In this document: positions 33,767 through 43,388 of the stretch, in pieces
Layout: each line of letters starts with the position of its first letter
Numbering within the stretch: the first letter of the stretch is position 1
Assembly (NCBI RefSeq): GCF_003626575.1
Contig: NZ_RBDY01000006.1
Location: 124,001 to 188,000, forward strand
Direction of reading: 5' to 3'
Source: Streptomyces radicis
GTDB lineage: Bacteria; Actinomycetota; Actinomycetes; Streptomycetales; Streptomycetaceae
Length of the DNA stretch: 64,000 nucleotides
Position numbers and translations under genes: made by a program
The notes under the pieces: model-generated
What the model saw: the letters and a program-made list of their open reading frames with translations, nothing else
The model's database searches: none
Told to the model about the DNA's origin: nothing

Positions 33767-34972
33767 TCAGGCAGCCTCGCCCATAAGATCATCGACGAGC
33801 CCCACCTTCATTGCACGCAGCTTGTCCAACTCTGCTCGCTCTTTCTGAATTTGCTCATCACACGAATGCAACGCATCGACAATCCGCTGCTGCCCCGCCA
33901 GATCGAGCGGCATTTCAATCTCTAGCTCACACAGCCGAGTCGGATTGACGTTCACCTGCTGGACAGCAACGGTTGAAATCGATCGCACCCGCTGACGGAT
34001 CAGCGGATGCATCAGCCACTCAACAAGGTATTCGGGCATCAAGCGAGTTGGGTCGGGATTCACGCGCACCAGATAGGAAGCAAATGTAGCCCGAGGGATT
34101 TCCCCGCGCCACAGACCAGCCTTTCCAACGTGGTCGATGCTGTTTGTTCTATTAAACAGAACATCTCCATGCTTCATCTCAAGTCGATTGGGCACGGGCG
34201 TAGAGCAGTACCTCAACTCGTCTAGCAGCGGCCTACCATCGTGGAGATTGTTCATACGTAGGACTGGAATTCCATGGGGATCATTGTCTAGAGCCTCGGA
34301 AATCCCGTACTCGACCTGTGGCACCACTTCATTGAGAGCTACCCGCCCCCACCCAGCTGGGAGCTTCCCGCCACCGAGCGAGCCCATGACGGTCAACAAA
34401 ATACCTTGCCGCAGCTTACGAAGCTTGTCGATCGACGCTTCGATCGAACGCTCCTGCCTAGCGAGGACCCTGATCATCTCGGCCATTTTTCGCTGGTCTT
34501 CAAACGGGGGCCGAATAACCCTCCAGCCAAGAATCTCACTAGGAGAAACGCGAGTATGACTTCCGGTCGTTCCAGTCGCAACAGCCACCAGGCGCGAACA
34601 GAAGGACCTGCTCATAAAAAGAGCCGCGTAAAATGGGATATGAATCCTCCATCCGAAATCACCCTTCGGGGTAAAAACCATGTATTCGGTAGAGGCAACC
34701 TCGCTCCCATCACCCCTTGGCGCTTCTACGGCCTCTACTCGAGGAATCCTAGGGTTGAGTTTAGAAACAAGCACACAAGGCCTGTCGATTACGAATTTGT
34801 TGCTCTGAATCTCCACTCCGAGTTGTTCACGGGGGCCGCCTACCTGATCGAAGCTCGGTAGACTGTGATGAATGAACGAGGATTGCGGAGAAGAAGCAGG
34901 GAAGACCGTCCTTCTCCCCAATGAAAAGATATCCCCCAAGAGAACACGAGGCCAGACTGGAATCTCATTCAT
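33767..34972 (-). CDS. hsdS: Type I restriction specificity subunit (second locus)
   Basis: 401 residues from the ATG at 34972, which overlaps the hsdM stop by 8 bp. Two recognition halves: the first begins [20 protein letters not shown]; the second begins [20 protein letters not shown] with [20 protein letters not shown]. Conserved spacers are [20 protein letters not shown] and [20 protein letters not shown]. It ends with the intact [17 protein letters not shown] helix. GC content is clearly lower than its neighbours, as for the first hsdS. It determines target sequence for the second type I system. Confidence 0.92.
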   Translation of the reverse strand: MNEIPVWPRVLLGDIFSLGRRTVFPASSPQSSFIHHSLPSFDQVGGPREQLGVEIQSNKFVIDRPCVLVSKLNPRIPRVEAVEAPRGDGSEVASTEYMVFTPKGDFGWRIHIPFYAALFMSRSFCSRLVAVATGTTGSHTRVSPSEILGWRVIRPPFEDQRKMAEMIRVLARQERSIEASIDKLRKLRQGILLTVMGSLGGGKLPAGWGRVALNEVVPQVEYGISEALDNDPHGIPVLRMNNLHDGRPLLDELRYCSTPVPNRLEMKHGDVLFNRTNSIDHVGKAGLWRGEIPRATFASYLVRVNPDPTRLMPEYLVEWLMHPLIRQRVRSISTVAVQQVNVNPTRLCELEIEMPLDLAGQQRIVDALHSCDEQIQKERAELDKLRAMKVGLVDDLMGEAA

Positions 34973-37550
34973 CCCCGAGCTTCTCCAGAAAATATTCTAG
35001 GCGGGCAGCGGATTCGTCACGCCAACGCCTGACGTCCCGCAGCGATACTGCGTACTTCTCCTCCCACACCCCATACGCCTTCACCAACTCCCGGAGATGC
35101 AGTACAACATGCCCGTCGAGCTTCTGTGCCAAATCATCGCGCAACAGCTTCAGCACAACCTGGCGCTCCTTCGCTGGCTTCTGCCTCAACTCCGCCCGCG
35201 CCTCGAACAGCCTTGGCGGTTTCTTATCCAGCCTCTGCTGGTCGCGCGGCCCGCAAGGTGCCCAGAACTCCGCTTCCAAGCGCTTGATCGCTGTAGCAGC
35301 CTTCGTTCGTTCCTTCTTCACTCGGGCCAGTTCCGCCAGCCGCTTCGCCTGTGCAGCAACGTCCTCGACGTACTCTTCACCGTCATCGAACGGCTCTCGC
35401 TCCGTGTTGAGCTCAGCCCAGCGCGCGTCCAGCTCAGCCTTCCGCGCGTCCGTCTCCGCCAACTCCCGCAAAAACTCGGGGGCAATCGCCGCGACCACCT
35501 TGTGCGCGTACGCCTGCCGCCGCTCCGCGCCGCTCCGGTTCCGCGTCTTCCTCGTCTTCGGGTCATGGTCCGGCCGGAGCATCGTGTCCACGTTCTCGAC
35601 CCACCCGTCCACGACGCCCGCGAAGCCGTTCTCCGACAGCGTCAGCAGCTCGTACTTCGCGTCGTGCCACCACCCGGCCACCGCGCCCGCCAGCGCGAAG
35701 CGGTCGATCAGCCCCACTCGCCCCAGCCGTTCCGTGAACGACTGGATCAGCTCGCCGCGCACCGCCATCAGCTCCGCCTTGCGCTCCCCGGCCGTCAGCC
35801 GCTCAAGCCGTTCCGGCGTCGCCGCCACCGCCTCCAAGTGACATGCCTCCGACTCCCACCACGCACCGAACGCCGCCCGCAACGCCTCTTCCCTCGGCCG
35901 GACCAGCTCCGCCAGCCGCGCCGCGTCCGGCCGTTGCCCCTCCGGGAGGAAGTCCACGTATTCCGGGTCCACGGGGTCCCGTTCCGCGAACAGGTCGGTC
36001 ACCCGCACCCCGTACGCGTCCAGCAGTTCCTTCTTCGCCTCGATCTCCGAGCGCGGCATACCGCCCACCAAATGCGCCCGCACGTCCTGCGGCTCGGGCG
36101 GCGGGGTGTTGTCCACGTACCGCCGGATGTTGAGGTTGTCGCCGTTCTCCCGCAGCTCCTCCCGGGTGACGAGCCGCGAGAAGCCCGGCACCTCCTCGCG
36201 CCGGTGGAAGGCACTGACAATCTTCTCGGCGTGTTCGGGCAGCAGCACGTTCTGCGCTCGCTCAGCGTGATACTCGCGATCGGCGTTGATGAACAGCACC
36301 TTGTACACCGACTTCTGATCTCTCTCCTTCTTCTCCGGCGGGCGTAGCACCAAAATGCACGCGGGAATGCCCGTGCCGTAGAACAGATTCGGCGCGAGCC
36401 CGATGACCGCATCGATGATTCCCTCGTCCAGCAGCTTGGTGCGGATCTCCTGCTCGCCTCCGCCCCGGAACAGCACGCCGTGCGGCATGACGGTGATGAC
36501 TGTCCCGCGCCGCCCCTCCCGCTTGGCCATCCACAGCATGTGCTGGAGGAACATCAGGTCGGCCTTGCCGCGTTCGCTCGTCGAACCGTAGGCCGCCCGT
36601 TGACCGCTGTACGCCAGGTCACTCAGCACGTAGTCCATAGAGAACGGCGGGTTGCTGAGAATGCCGTCGTAACGCTCCTTGTCGCCTTGCGGCACGTGTG
36701 CTGGCTCGCTCAGCGTGTCCCCGGTGCTCAAATCGAAGCGGTGCACCCCGTGCAGCACCATGTTCATCGTGGACATGATCCACGAGCCGCTGTTGGCGTC
36801 CTGACCCGCGAAGAACATGTCCGTGGTGTCTCCGCCGTGCTCCTCCACGTATTCCTTGGCGTGAATCAGCATTCCGCCCGAGCCGACGCACGGGTCGTAG
36901 ATCCGCATGCCCGCTTCGGGGCGCAGCAGCTCGACCATCATCCGGACCACGGCACGCGGGGTGTAGAACTCCCCGCCCTTGCGGCCGGCGTCGTCGGCGA
37001 ACTGTTTGATCAGGTACTCGTAGGCAGCACCGATCAGGTCGGGGAACTCGAAGTCCTCGGTCCGCAGGCGAACGCGCCCGAAGTGGGCGATGAGCTGCTT
37101 GAGCCGCTGGTCGGCGAGCTTCGCGGCGCTGGCCGCCGTGCCCGAGCCGCCGATGCGGTTGAAGTCCAGGTGATCGAAGAGGCCGTCGAGCTTGTCGTTC
37201 TGGCCTTCCAGCGCCTGGAGGGCGGGGCGCAGCCGCTCCTCGTTGACGTTCTGCGTGCCCGACGAGATCCACTTCCACCGGGCGTTCCTCGGGACGAAGA
37301 GCACGCCACGCCTGCGGTACTCGTTCACGTCTTCGAGGTAGGTGTTCAGCAGGTCCCCATCCAGGCCCAGCTCACCCGTCGCGTACTCGCGGATCCGCTC
37401 CCGTGCCGCCTCGAACTCGTCGTTGGCCCGTTTCAGGAAGAGCAGGCCGAAGATATAGTCCTTGTACTCGGAGGCGTCCATCGTGCCCCGGAGGATGTCC
37501 GCAGCGGCGAACAGGTGCCTCTCCAACTGCGCGAGCGTGAGCTTGGCCAC
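34965..37550 (-). CDS. hsdM: Type I DNA N6-adenine methyltransferase subunit (second locus)
   Basis: 861 residues from a GTG at 37550. N-terminal helical domain ([40 protein letters not shown]). The methylase core has [18 protein letters not shown] (motif X), [20 protein letters not shown] (motif I) and [17 protein letters not shown] (motif IV). The C-terminal ~300 residues are helical and charged, longer than in the first locus, and may form a coiled coil for assembly with HsdS. It lies 78 bp after rloB in the same direction, so the ATPase-RloB pair and hsdM-hsdS are probably one transcript. Confidence 0.93.
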   Translation of the reverse strand: MAKLTLAQLERHLFAAADILRGTMDASEYKDYIFGLLFLKRANDEFEAARERIREYATGELGLDGDLLNTYLEDVNEYRRRGVLFVPRNARWKWISSGTQNVNEERLRPALQALEGQNDKLDGLFDHLDFNRIGGSGTAASAAKLADQRLKQLIAHFGRVRLRTEDFEFPDLIGAAYEYLIKQFADDAGRKGGEFYTPRAVVRMMVELLRPEAGMRIYDPCVGSGGMLIHAKEYVEEHGGDTTDMFFAGQDANSGSWIMSTMNMVLHGVHRFDLSTGDTLSEPAHVPQGDKERYDGILSNPPFSMDYVLSDLAYSGQRAAYGSTSERGKADLMFLQHMLWMAKREGRRGTVITVMPHGVLFRGGGEQEIRTKLLDEGIIDAVIGLAPNLFYGTGIPACILVLRPPEKKERDQKSVYKVLFINADREYHAERAQNVLLPEHAEKIVSAFHRREEVPGFSRLVTREELRENGDNLNIRRYVDNTPPPEPQDVRAHLVGGMPRSEIEAKKELLDAYGVRVTDLFAERDPVDPEYVDFLPEGQRPDAARLAELVRPREEALRAAFGAWWESEACHLEAVAATPERLERLTAGERKAELMAVRGELIQSFTERLGRVGLIDRFALAGAVAGWWHDAKYELLTLSENGFAGVVDGWVENVDTMLRPDHDPKTRKTRNRSGAERRQAYAHKVVAAIAPEFLRELAETDARKAELDARWAELNTEREPFDDGEEYVEDVAAQAKRLAELARVKKERTKAATAIKRLEAEFWAPCGPRDQQRLDKKPPRLFEARAELRQKPAKERQVVLKLLRDDLAQKLDGHVVLHLRELVKAYGVWEEKYAVSLRDVRRWRDESAARLEYFLEKLGDE

Positions 37551-37628
37551 GGCGACTCCGACTCCCTACAACCCTGCAAACACGGCGTGATTCTGGAACC
37601 CTACTTCTGACGGCCACCCGCCTGTGCG

Positions 37629-38303
37629 TCAGTATGAGGCGATCCCGAGCCCATCCTCAACGAACTCGTACACGTCCGTGTACGGATCCCGCAGCGACTT
37701 CGGCAGGTGATCGCCGTGCGCGGCGTTCAGCTTCAACGCCCGCTTCCTCGCATGCGTGAAGCTGTCCCTGGGGATCTGCTCCGGCAGCACGGCCTTGATC
37801 TTCGCCGTGCTCTTGGCGAACGGTAGCCGTTTCGTCGCCTCGCCGCACACTCCGCCGAACGTGCCGGTGACGTCCTTGTGGTGCAGCAACCGCCACACCT
37901 CGAAACACGGGTGCGAGAAGGCGACACGGACGTCCGCGTCCTTGGCGTTCTTGAGTGCGGTGTCGACGCTCTGGTGCTCGTCCCGGTCGAACAGGCACCA
38001 CACCTGCGGCCAGAACTCTTTCTTCACACCCATCCGCTTGGCTTCCCGAGCTTCCCTGCGCATTAGGCGTGCCGCCGCCTCGACCAGGGTCAGCGGCTTG
38101 CGCTGCGAGGTGGGCGCCGACGCGTTCGCGATATGCACGTCGACCCTGACTGCCGGGTCGGCGTAGACCGCCCTCTCGCGGATGACTTCGATGTAGCCCG
38201 GTTCGGTGACCTCACCTTCGGTGAACACGTAGACCACCCGACGACGCTGGTCGCGCTTTGGCTTCGCCCGGCCCGGCGACTCCCTCCCCTTGGTGCGCGC
38301 CAT
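37629..38303 (-). CDS. rloB: RloB-family protein (AbiL/RloAB partner)
   Basis: About 225 residues from the ATG at 38303, which shares its A with the TGA of the ATPase gene (TGATG); a TTG at 38306 is also in frame. The basic N-terminus is followed by VVYVFTEGEVTEPGYIEVIR, then VWCLFDRDEHQSVD and RVAFSHPCFEVWRLLHH, the conserved RloB blocks. The EGE...DRD pattern resembles a TOPRIM-like nuclease core (inference). In AbiL/RloAB, an ATPase and RloB form a defence pair, and RloA/RloB were first named as genes linked to type I R-M loci, exactly the setting here. Confidence 0.85.
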   Translation of the reverse strand: MARTKGRESPGRAKPKRDQRRRVVYVFTEGEVTEPGYIEVIRERAVYADPAVRVDVHIANASAPTSQRKPLTLVEAAARLMRREAREAKRMGVKKEFWPQVWCLFDRDEHQSVDTALKNAKDADVRVAFSHPCFEVWRLLHHKDVTGTFGGVCGEATKRLPFAKSTAKIKAVLPEQIPRDSFTHARKRALKLNAAHGDHLPKSLRDPYTDVYEFVEDGLGIASY

Positions 38304-39592
38304 CAACTCAGCTCGCTCTCGAATTCGTCGTCGTCCTCGTCCTCAGCCACGTCCTCGTCAAGGTCAACGTCCCCGACAGCCCCCAGCCGACGGGCGATCT
38401 GTCCCTCCAACAGCGAGGGAACGGCGCCGAAGGCCCCGGCCAGGTACGACCGCATCAGATCCTCGTCGTCGCCCGGCTCGGCGGCCGTCAGCGGATACAA
38501 CTCGGTAGCCCCGTCCTTGTCCTTCTCCGTCAGCCACACCTGGCCGGGCGCGAGCAGGCGCTCGCCGCTCGGCGTTGTCAGCAGCGACGGGTCGTGCGAG
38601 GTGAAGGCGAGCTGGGCACCCCTGGGGTTCGCGACGGAGTCGTGGAAAAGCCGGATCACCTCGGCGGCGAAGCGGGGGTGCAGGCTGGCGTCCAGTTCGT
38701 CGACGAGCAGCACCGCGCCCCGGTCCAGCGCCAGCGCCAGCGGGCCGAGCAGGGCGTACCAGGAGCGGGTGCCGAAGGACTCGTCTCGCCAGTCGAAGGA
38801 CACCTCCCCGGTGGGCGACCGGTGGCTGAGCCTGACGGTGGACCTGCCGTTGGCCTCTTGGACGACTTCGGCGCCGGTGATACCCAAGTCCGCCACGCGC
38901 AGCATCTCGTTGATGCGGTGGGCTCGACCGCCGGAGAGCTCGCGTGTGGTGAACTGCTCGCGTTGCTCCCGCTCGTGCTCGGGGTTAATCAGCCAGAAGT
39001 TGCGCCGGAACCAGTGGAAGAGCGGGGAGAGCTGGGGGTGGTTGTCCGTGCCGGCGGTGGACAGCAGCAGCGCGTTGGGCCTGGTTCGGCGGGCCATCTG
39101 GGCGCGGTCCTTGACGCGGGTGCCCGGCCATTCGTACTCCTCGCCCCGGGTCGCGTCGCGGTCGAACCAGACTTGGCGGCGGCCCTTCGGATAGCCATGT
39201 AGCCACTCGGCCATCACCCGCTCCGGGCCCAGCTCGAAGCCGTAGGTCCATCGGACGCCCTCGATGACGAGGTCCGCCTCGAAGAAGCTGGGCTCGGCCT
39301 GCTCCTTGGCGTCCAGTGCGAAGGGGCGTCGTGGAATGCCCTCGTACGAAGCCCAGCGGGCGTAGGAGTTCAGGACGGCCCGGCGCATGTCAACGAGGGC
39401 GGCCAGCACGTTCGACTTGCCGGAGGCGTTGGCCCCGAAGATGCCGATGAGTGGGAAGACCGCCAGCGCGCGGTCACCCGCGAGCAGCACGTCACGCTGT
39501 GCGGTCCCCGGCTCATCCTCGGCGGCGACGAAGGACAGCTCTTGCTCGTCGCGCAGTGACCGCACGTTCGCGGTGCGGAAGCGGAGCAGCAC
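38303..39592 (-). CDS. AAA/ABC-type ATPase (RloA/AbiLi-like)
   Basis: 429 residues from a GTG at 39592 preceded by a G-rich ribosome site. The start MLLRFRTANVRSLRDEQELS and Walker A IGIFGANASGKSNVLAAL mark an OLD/AAA15-21-type ATPase. An ABC-like signature region is seen in RELSGGRAHRINEML; Walker B is VLLVDELDASLHPRFA; LAFTSHDPSLL supplies the His switch. The C-terminus is very acidic. Family partners sense infection and release a toxic effector. First gene of the ATPase-rloB-hsdM-hsdS run; about 318 bp upstream to the tRNA hold its promoter. Confidence 0.88.
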   Translation of the reverse strand: MLLRFRTANVRSLRDEQELSFVAAEDEPGTAQRDVLLAGDRALAVFPLIGIFGANASGKSNVLAALVDMRRAVLNSYARWASYEGIPRRPFALDAKEQAEPSFFEADLVIEGVRWTYGFELGPERVMAEWLHGYPKGRRQVWFDRDATRGEEYEWPGTRVKDRAQMARRTRPNALLLSTAGTDNHPQLSPLFHWFRRNFWLINPEHEREQREQFTTRELSGGRAHRINEMLRVADLGITGAEVVQEANGRSTVRLSHRSPTGEVSFDWRDESFGTRSWYALLGPLALALDRGAVLLVDELDASLHPRFAAEVIRLFHDSVANPRGAQLAFTSHDPSLLTTPSGERLLAPGQVWLTEKDKDGATELYPLTAAEPGDDEDLMRSYLAGAFGAVPSLLEGQIARRLGAVGDVDLDEDVAEDEDDDEFESELS

Positions 39593-39799
39593 ACTGTCCC
39601 CCTTTCGTTCACTAGGGCCAGCCTAGCCGCCCGGCCTAGCTGGGGCCCCTCAACGCGATCACCGCTGTCATCATCCCGAGACACAGGCCCGCCGACATGG
39701 CGAACGCCTTGGTCGAACAGCTCATGGACGGCCGCATACCGACTGCTGGTGTGCTCCTCACGGACTGCGATACCCGCTATGCCTTGGCGCCATCTCCAC

Positions 39800-39819
39800 C
39801 GCTCACGCATCGCTCACGC
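39800..39819 (+). repeat. Paired CGCTCACGC repeat, copy 3
   Basis: CGCTCACGC-AT-CGCTCACGC, ending the same distance (about 91 bp) from the right tRNA-Thr as copy 1 from the left tRNA-Thr. Confidence 0.7.
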
Positions 39820-39875
39820 ACAAGGTTCAGTACCGTCGCAGCTGCGAGCCGCTAAAGGACATGGGCAAGCAAAGA

Positions 39876-39902
39876 CCCAGGTCATAGGGTAGATGACCTG
39901 GG
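39876..39902 (-). terminator. Terminator of right tRNA-Thr
   Basis: Perfect 10-bp arms (39876-39885, 39893-39902) with a 7-nt loop, 8 bp downstream of the tRNA on the minus strand. The stem sequence shares CCCAGGTCA with the left copy. Confidence 0.75.
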
Positions 39903-39910
39903 CATTACAG

Positions 39911-39984
39911 AGCCGCCTAAGGGAATCGAACCCTTGACCTACGCATTACGAGTGCGTCGCTCTGGCCGACTGAGCTAAGGCGGC
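39911..39984 (-). tRNA. tRNA-Thr (anticodon CGU), right copy
   Basis: Identical over its full 74 nt, plus three bases downstream, to the tRNA at 20805-20878. Its 5' flank leads into conserved core genes, so this is probably the original chromosomal gene; the left copy then marks an island boundary. Confidence 0.97.
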
Positions 39985-40023
39985 GGGCGCTTGCGGTCCT
40001 TGGGGGCCGCAGCGCTCGTCAGT

Positions 40024-40230
40024 CTACACAGGTTTGGTGGGTGCCCCCGAATGCCTTATGCGGAGCAGGTCGTCCGTCGCCGCGCGGAGGGCGCGCAGGC
40101 GTTTCGACCAGCGATGGCAGTCGAGGCACGTGGTCAGGTGGGTGCTGAGCTCCTGCTCGGTCACTCCCGCCGGGAGTGGGTCGCCTTCGGTCTGGGCCGA
40201 TATGGCGGTGCGGTAGCGGATGCATGGCAT
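40024..40230 (-). CDS. Small zinc-finger anti-sigma-factor-like protein
   Basis: 68 residues from the ATG at 40230 (GTG at 40251 also in frame). MPCIRYRTAISAQTEGDPLP, then THLTTCLDCHRWSKRLRAL, follows the zf-HC2/ZAS pattern: a Cys near the start, then HxxxCxxC. Such proteins bind sigma factors and respond to redox. No sigma gene is adjacent, so its partner is unknown. Confidence 0.75.
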   Translation of the reverse strand: MPCIRYRTAISAQTEGDPLPAGVTEQELSTHLTTCLDCHRWSKRLRALRAATDDLLRIRHSGAPTKPV

Positions 40231-40266
40231 GCGGTTATCATCGCAGGCCACCAGCGGGTTGGGCCA

Positions 40267-41877
40267 TCAGCAGGTGGTGTTCTGCTCGGGGCTGACGTTG
40301 TCCAGGAGGTAGTCGTTCACCGCGGAGTCGACGCAATCGCTCGCGCCGCCGTACGCGCCGTGGCCGTCGCCGTCGTAGGTGAGCAGGATGCCCGTCTCCA
40401 ACTGGTCGGCCAGGCCCTGCGCCCACGCGTACGGGGTGGCCGGGTCGCGAAGGGTGCCGATGACCAGGATGTCCGTCGCGCCGGTGGCCGGGATGCTCAC
40501 CGGGTGACCGGTCGGCTCGACGGGCCAGGCGGCGCACAGCAGGGTGGCCCAGGCGAAGTCGCGGCCGAACGTCGGCGACGCCTCCTCGTACGAGGCGAGC
40601 GCGGCGCGGACGGCGTCGGGGTCGGCGTTGCCCGCGGGGCTGTCCAGGCAGCTGATCGCCGGGAAGGCGAACATCGTGGTGCCGTAAGTGCCGCCGGGGT
40701 CACGTTCGTTGTAGGAGTCGGCGAGGTCGAGCAGCGGGGCGCCGTCGCCTTCGTCGATCGCCGCGGTCAGGGCGTCGCGCAGCGAGGGCCAGAGGTCCTC
40801 GGCGTAGAGCGCGTACGAGACGCCGGTGGTGGCGAGGGACTCGGTGAGCGGGCGGTCGGGGTCGCCCGAGGGCAGAGGCTCGGCGTCGACCGCGCCGAAG
40901 AAGTCGAGCAACGCGGCCGAGGCGGAGTCCGCGTCGCCGCTGCCGAGCGGGCAGTCGTCGTTCGACGCGCAGTCCTCGGCGAACGACCTGAACGCCGTCT
41001 CGAAGCCGCCCGCCTGCTCGCGGTCGGTGTTGAGCGTGGGGAGCCTCGGGTCCATCGCGGCGTCGAGCACCAACCGCCCGGTGCGCTGCGGGAACAGGCC
41101 CGCGTAGACCGCGCCGAGCTTGGTGCCGTACGAGAAGCCGACGTAGTGCAGCCGCTCGTCGCCGAGGACGGCGCGCAGGACGTCCATGTCGCGCGCGGAC
41201 TCGATGGTGGAGATGTGGCTCAGCAGCTCGCCGGAACGCTCCTCGCAGCCCTGCGCGAACTCGTCCATGGCCGCGAGCAACTCCTCGATCTCCGCGTCGG
41301 AGTCGGGCGTGCGGTCGGTCAGGGTGTACGCGTCCATCTCCTCGCCGCCGAGGCACTCGACGGGCTCGCTGCTGCCCGTGCCGCGGGGGTCGAGGCCGAC
41401 CATGTCGTACCGGGCGCGGACGTCCTGCGGGAAGAGGAACGACGACGAGCTCTGGGCGAAGTCGACGGCGGAGGCGCCGGGGCCCCCCGGGTTCATCAGC
41501 AGGGCGCCGATGCGCTCGTCGGGGTCGGTGGCGCGGGAGCGGGTGACGGTGAGCTGGATGTCGGGGGAGGTCCCGGCGTTGTCGTAGTCCAGCGGAACGG
41601 TCAGAGCCGCGCACTGGAAGCCGGAGGCGCCGCACGAGGTCCAGTTCAGCTCTTGTTGGTAGTACGGCTGGAGCGCGGCCGGGATCTCCTCGGGCAACGG
41701 CTCGAGCGCGGGCGCGTCCGGCGCGTCGGGCGGCGGGGGCGGTGACTCGCTGCCCGAGTCGCCCGAGGCGTTCGGCGAGCGCTCGTCGGGGCGGTCGTCC
41801 GAGGAACAGCCGCTCAGGACGAGGGCCGAGGTGGTCAGGGCCGCGAGGGCGACGGTGAAACGGCGTGCGGTGCGCAT
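40267..41877 (-). CDS. Secreted alpha/beta-hydrolase lipoprotein (TAP-like peptidase)
   Basis: 536 residues. A lipoprotein signal with lipobox VLSGC is followed by an acidic, Pro/Ser-rich linker. The hydrolase fold shows ALLMNPGGPGASAVDFAQSS (oxyanion region), DMVGLDPRGTGSSEPV, the nucleophile elbow LHYVGFSYGTKLGAVYAG (Ser), LVIGTLRDPATPYAW (Asp) and YDGDGHGAYGG (His). Two extra cysteine pairs lie in the cap. It matches the tripeptidyl aminopeptidase/SlpD-E type of Streptomyces exported peptidases, cutting peptides outside the cell. The ATG at 41877 fits the signal peptide. Confidence 0.92.
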   Translation of the reverse strand: MRTARRFTVALAALTTSALVLSGCSSDDRPDERSPNASGDSGSESPPPPPDAPDAPALEPLPEEIPAALQPYYQQELNWTSCGASGFQCAALTVPLDYDNAGTSPDIQLTVTRSRATDPDERIGALLMNPGGPGASAVDFAQSSSSFLFPQDVRARYDMVGLDPRGTGSSEPVECLGGEEMDAYTLTDRTPDSDAEIEELLAAMDEFAQGCEERSGELLSHISTIESARDMDVLRAVLGDERLHYVGFSYGTKLGAVYAGLFPQRTGRLVLDAAMDPRLPTLNTDREQAGGFETAFRSFAEDCASNDDCPLGSGDADSASAALLDFFGAVDAEPLPSGDPDRPLTESLATTGVSYALYAEDLWPSLRDALTAAIDEGDGAPLLDLADSYNERDPGGTYGTTMFAFPAISCLDSPAGNADPDAVRAALASYEEASPTFGRDFAWATLLCAAWPVEPTGHPVSIPATGATDILVIGTLRDPATPYAWAQGLADQLETGILLTYDGDGHGAYGGASDCVDSAVNDYLLDNVSPEQNTTC

Positions 41878-41993
41878 GGGTCCCCCGTGCTGAGTGGTGC
41901 CGGTCTCTGCCTGGTGGCGCTTGGTGGTGCCTTGTGGTGTCTCGTGGTGCGGGTGGTGCGGGTGGTGCCTGGTCGTCCCGTGAGCGTAACCGC

Positions 41994-43214
41994 TCAGCGC
42001 AGGGCCATGGTCATCGCCTCGACGGCCAGCAGGGGGGCGACATTCCGGTCGAGGGCGGTGCGGCAGTCGAGCACCGCCTCCATCCGGCGCAGCGTCCGCT
42101 CGGCGCTCGACGCGGCGGCGATCCGCTCGACGGACGCGGCGCTCTCGCCCCCCGCGAGGGCGACCGATGAGCCCAACTGCCGTGCCAGGACGTCCCGGTA
42201 GAACCCCGTGAGGTCGGTGAGCGCCAGGTCGAGGGCGTCCCGCTGGGTGCGGGTGGCGCGCCGCTTCTGGCGGTCCTCGAGCTCCTTCATGGCGCCCGCC
42301 GTGCCGCGCGGCATCCGCTTCCCCTCGCCGCCGCCGAGCGCGGCGCGCAGCTCCTCGGTCTCCTTCTCGTCGCGCTCCTCGGCGAGCTGCTTGGCGTCCG
42401 CGCCCGCGGCGTCGACCAGCTCCTGGGCGGCGCGCAGGCAGGCGCCGACGTCGGTGAGGCGCTCGGGGATCGCGAGAACGGCGGCCCGGCGCGCGCGGGC
42501 GCGCTCGTCGGTGGCCAGGCGCCGGGCGCGCTCGAAGTGGCCCTGGGTGGCTCGGGCCGCGGCGCGCGCGATGTCGGGCTCGATCCCGTCGCGCCGCATC
42601 AGCACGTCGGCGACGGCGTCGACCGGCGGGGTGCGCAGGGCGAGATGGCGGCAGCGGGACCTGATGGTGGGCAGCGCGTCCTCGGTCGAGGGGGCGCACA
42701 GCAGCCAGACGGTGCGGGGGGCGGGCTCCTCGACGGCCTTCAACAGGACGTTCCCTGCGCCCTCGGTGAGGCGGTCGGCGTCCTCGACCACGATCACCTG
42801 CCAGCGGCCGCCCGCCGGGGAGAGCTGGGCGCGGCGCACCAGGTCGCGGGTCTCCTTGACGCCGATGGTCAGCAGGTCGGTGCGGATGATCTCGACGTCG
42901 GCGTGGGTGCCGACGAGGGTCGTGTGGCAGCCGTCGCAGAAGCCGCAGCCGGGGGCGCCGCCGAGCGTGAGGTCGGGGCTGACGCACTGGAGCGCGGCGG
43001 CGAACGCGCGCGCCGCCGTGGCCCGGCCCGAGCCAGGCGGCCCTGTGAACAGCCAGGCGTGTGTCATCGCCGAGCCACCGGGATCCGGGCCGCCGGGCTC
43101 CGGCTCCCCACCCCTGTCGCCCCCCGCGGCCACCAGCGCGTGCGCGTCGCGCGCCGCCGCGGTGAGCTGCGCGGTCACCCGGTCCTGGCCGACGAGGTCG
43201 TCCCAGACGGTCAA
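41994..43214 (-). CDS. holB: DNA polymerase III delta-prime subunit
   Basis: 406 residues. The start is a TTG at 43214 (TVWDDLVGQDRVTAQLTAAA), fixed by AAGGAGG at 7-bp spacing. P-loop region WLFTGPPGSGRATAARAF has Arg in place of Lys, as in delta-prime subunits that do not hydrolyse ATP. The zinc module is CVSPDLTLGGAPGCGFCDGC. Later come RWQVIVVEDADRLTEGAGNV and TVWLLCAPSTEDALPTIRSR with the SRC sensor. Part of the clamp loader that places the sliding clamp on DNA. Neighbouring tmk on the same strand is a conserved arrangement in actinobacteria and other bacteria. Confidence 0.93.
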   Translation of the reverse strand: MTVWDDLVGQDRVTAQLTAAARDAHALVAAGGDRGGEPEPGGPDPGGSAMTHAWLFTGPPGSGRATAARAFAAALQCVSPDLTLGGAPGCGFCDGCHTTLVGTHADVEIIRTDLLTIGVKETRDLVRRAQLSPAGGRWQVIVVEDADRLTEGAGNVLLKAVEEPAPRTVWLLCAPSTEDALPTIRSRCRHLALRTPPVDAVADVLMRRDGIEPDIARAAARATQGHFERARRLATDERARARRAAVLAIPERLTDVGACLRAAQELVDAAGADAKQLAEERDEKETEELRAALGGGEGKRMPRGTAGAMKELEDRQKRRATRTQRDALDLALTDLTGFYRDVLARQLGSSVALAGGESAASVERIAAASSAERTLRRMEAVLDCRTALDRNVAPLLAVEAMTMALR

Positions 43215-43388
43215 CGCCTTCCCTCCTTCCCCACGCGGGCCCGCGGTCGGCCCGTCCTCGGGACCGCCGCGTTCATTCTGCGGCACCCCACTGACAGCCG
43301 GGGCCGTTCGGCGGAACCTGCGGCGGTGGACCCGTGCCACGGCGCGGACGGGGCGGGCGGCGGGGCGGGGCCGTGGCACGTTGACCGC

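Larger units (their letters stand above)
39593..39910. other. Region between ATPase gene and right tRNA-Thr
   Basis: About 318 bp with no convincing gene. It contains the third CGCTCACGC pair and the tRNA terminator. A short plus-strand frame (MANALVEQLMDGRIPTAGVL) looks like a decayed remnant at most. Confidence 0.45.

Noticed and set aside
20805..39984. Integrase or excisionase gene inside the tRNA-bounded segment
   Set aside because: No tyrosine or serine recombinase motifs found in any frame; only transposases are present.
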